This document shows, in pieces, positions 6,058 through 6,615 of a stretch of 6,615 nucleotides of DNA. The stretch is from contig DASQNQ010000078.1 in NCBI GenBank assembly GCA_035644895.1, forward strand, positions 1-6,615, in the 5' to 3' direction. A program made the position numbers and the translations under genes. Below the pieces are notes generated by a model. That model was not told where the DNA came from. It saw only the letters and a list, made by a program, of their open reading frames with translations, and made no database searches. The DNA comes from Falsiroseomonas sp035644895. Lineage in GTDB: Bacteria > Pseudomonadota > Alphaproteobacteria > Acetobacterales > Acetobacteraceae. Every line of letters begins with the position of its first letter. Position 1 is the stretch's first letter.

Positions 6058-6077
6058 CCGCCCCGGTTCGGGGGCGG
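6058..6077 (+). other. GC-rich hairpin upstream of the right-edge gene
   Basis: CCGCCCC (6058-6064) pairs perfectly with GGGGCGG (6071-6077) around a 6-nt loop, extendable by one G-C pair (6057/6078). It ends 22 nt before the ATG at 6100. There is no following T-tract. It may be a leader structure that limits translation, or chance in a very GC-rich context. Confidence 0.25.
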
Positions 6078-6099
6078 CCCCGCGCGCCCACCGGATTCC

Positions 6100-6615
6100 A
6101 TGACAGACCAGATCCAGACCGCCTCGCCCGCCGAGGCCGCCATCATGGCAAGCGGCCTCGCCGTCGATGTGCGCGAGATGCCCACCCTCATCCGCCGGGT
6201 GGAGCGCCTGCTGCCCGACGCCTCGCCCGGCCGCATCCGCGAGGCCCTGATCGAGACGCGCCGCAAGGGCTGGGCGGGGCGCATGAATGCGCTCGCATCG
6301 AAGCAGGGCATGGCCTGGGCGCGCACCGCCGATGCCCGCGCCGCCGCCGCCGCCATCGCCGAGCCGGAGCCCACGGACGACGCGCTGCTGGCGTCGCTGG
6401 AGGAGACGGTAGCCGCCCGTCTCCGCGCCGCCTCGGACACGGCGTCCCAGGCCCTGGAGATCGTGGCCTCCGACATCGCCGACACCGCGGGCACGCCCCT
6501 CTCGCCCGAGCGGCACGCGGCGCTGGCCGCCGCCGTGGCCCGCGCCTTCGCCCTGCCCGATGCCGGGGACTTCGTCGCCGCGGCCGAGCGCGACGCGCTC
6601 CTGCGACGGGAGGCC
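6100..6615 (+). CDS. Hypothetical Ala-rich, probably helical protein, 3' end outside the window
   Basis: From ATG 6100-6102 the frame stays open for 172 codons to the window edge; the nearest in-frame stop upstream is TGA at 5941-5943. Codons end overwhelmingly in G or C, as in the neighbouring genes, supporting this strand. The protein begins MTDQIQTASPAEAAIMASG and is rich in Ala, Arg, Glu and Asp. It has no signal peptide or membrane segment and should be mostly alpha-helical, with an amphipathic stretch around residues 23-60 (MPTLIRRVERLLPD, IREALIETRRKGW) and a long helix-prone Ala/Glu/Arg region after residue 75. I do not recognise the family. No clear Shine-Dalgarno precedes the ATG. 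It is divergent from RTX paralogue 2, with 237 nt between starts, so a functional link is possible but unproven. Confidence 0.65.
   Translation, partial: MTDQIQTASPAEAAIMASGLAVDVREMPTLIRRVERLLPDASPGRIREALIETRRKGWAGRMNALASKQGMAWARTADARAAAAAIAEPEPTDDALLASLEETVAARLRAASDTASQALEIVASDIADTAGTPLSPERHAALAAAVARAFALPDAGDFVAAAERDALLRREA

Larger units (their letters stand above)
5863..6099. other. Divergent intergenic region between RTX paralogue 2 and the right-edge gene
   Basis: These 237 nt contain the ribosome-binding site and 41-nt upstream block of RTX paralogue 2 on the left, and the GC hairpin at 6058-6077 on the right. A TTGACC at 6046-6051 resembles a -35 hexamer for the right-edge gene, but no -10-like sequence follows at the usual distance. 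The segment from about 5915 to 6010 is less GC-rich than its surroundings, as expected of promoter DNA. No further feature is seen. Confidence 0.35.

Noticed and set aside
5917..6516. Minus-strand open frames opposite the right-edge gene
   Set aside because: The translations are Gly/Arg- or Ala/Arg-rich without motifs, and codon third positions favour the plus-strand frame from 6100.

Overview
The window is about 70% or more G+C. Its gene content (uroporphyrinogen decarboxylase, the DUF299 kinase/pyrophosphorylase next to Maf, and an MltA tail) points to an alphaproteobacterium, most plausibly a high-GC Acetobacteraceae/Rhodospirillales member of the Roseomonas type. That placement is an inference from protein style and gene order, not a database result.

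Layout, left half (1-3069), housekeeping. The last 46 codons of an MltA-type lytic transglycosylase run rightward and converge on hemE, which runs leftward. hemE is divergent, across about 300 bp, from a two-gene unit: the PEP synthetase/PPDK regulatory kinase-pyrophosphorylase (ppsR/DUF299) and maf. These two overlap by 4 nt (GTGA) and are almost certainly cotranslated. In many alphaproteobacteria this pair is followed by aroE, coaE and dnaQ. Here that order is broken.

Layout, right half (3070-6615), accessory. Two leftward paralogous RTX (GGxGxDxxx) calcium-binding proteins lie in tandem, the first ending only 3 nt from the end of maf. They share an unrecognised N-terminal domain of about 150 residues, a Ca-binding repeat block, and a C-terminal domain with a conserved DF...EGDR(I/V)DLRHF segment and a hydrophobic WMIV/WLLV end, as expected of type I secretion substrates. 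No ABC exporter, membrane fusion protein or TolC-like gene is in the window. Both genes are preceded by the same 41-nt block (31/41 identical, no gaps), which is probably a shared promoter or operator. Between them lies a frameshifted remnant of the 3' end of a glutathione synthetase gene (gshB) on the opposite strand. Together these suggest an accessory region with gene duplication and decay. At the right edge a rightward, Ala-rich, probably helical protein of unknown family begins, divergent from the second RTX gene.

Main points for follow-up: the shared upstream block, the gshB fragment, the common N-terminal domain of the RTX pair, and the disruption of the ppsR-maf neighbourhood. I found no RNA genes, CRISPR, insertion sequences or attachment sites.
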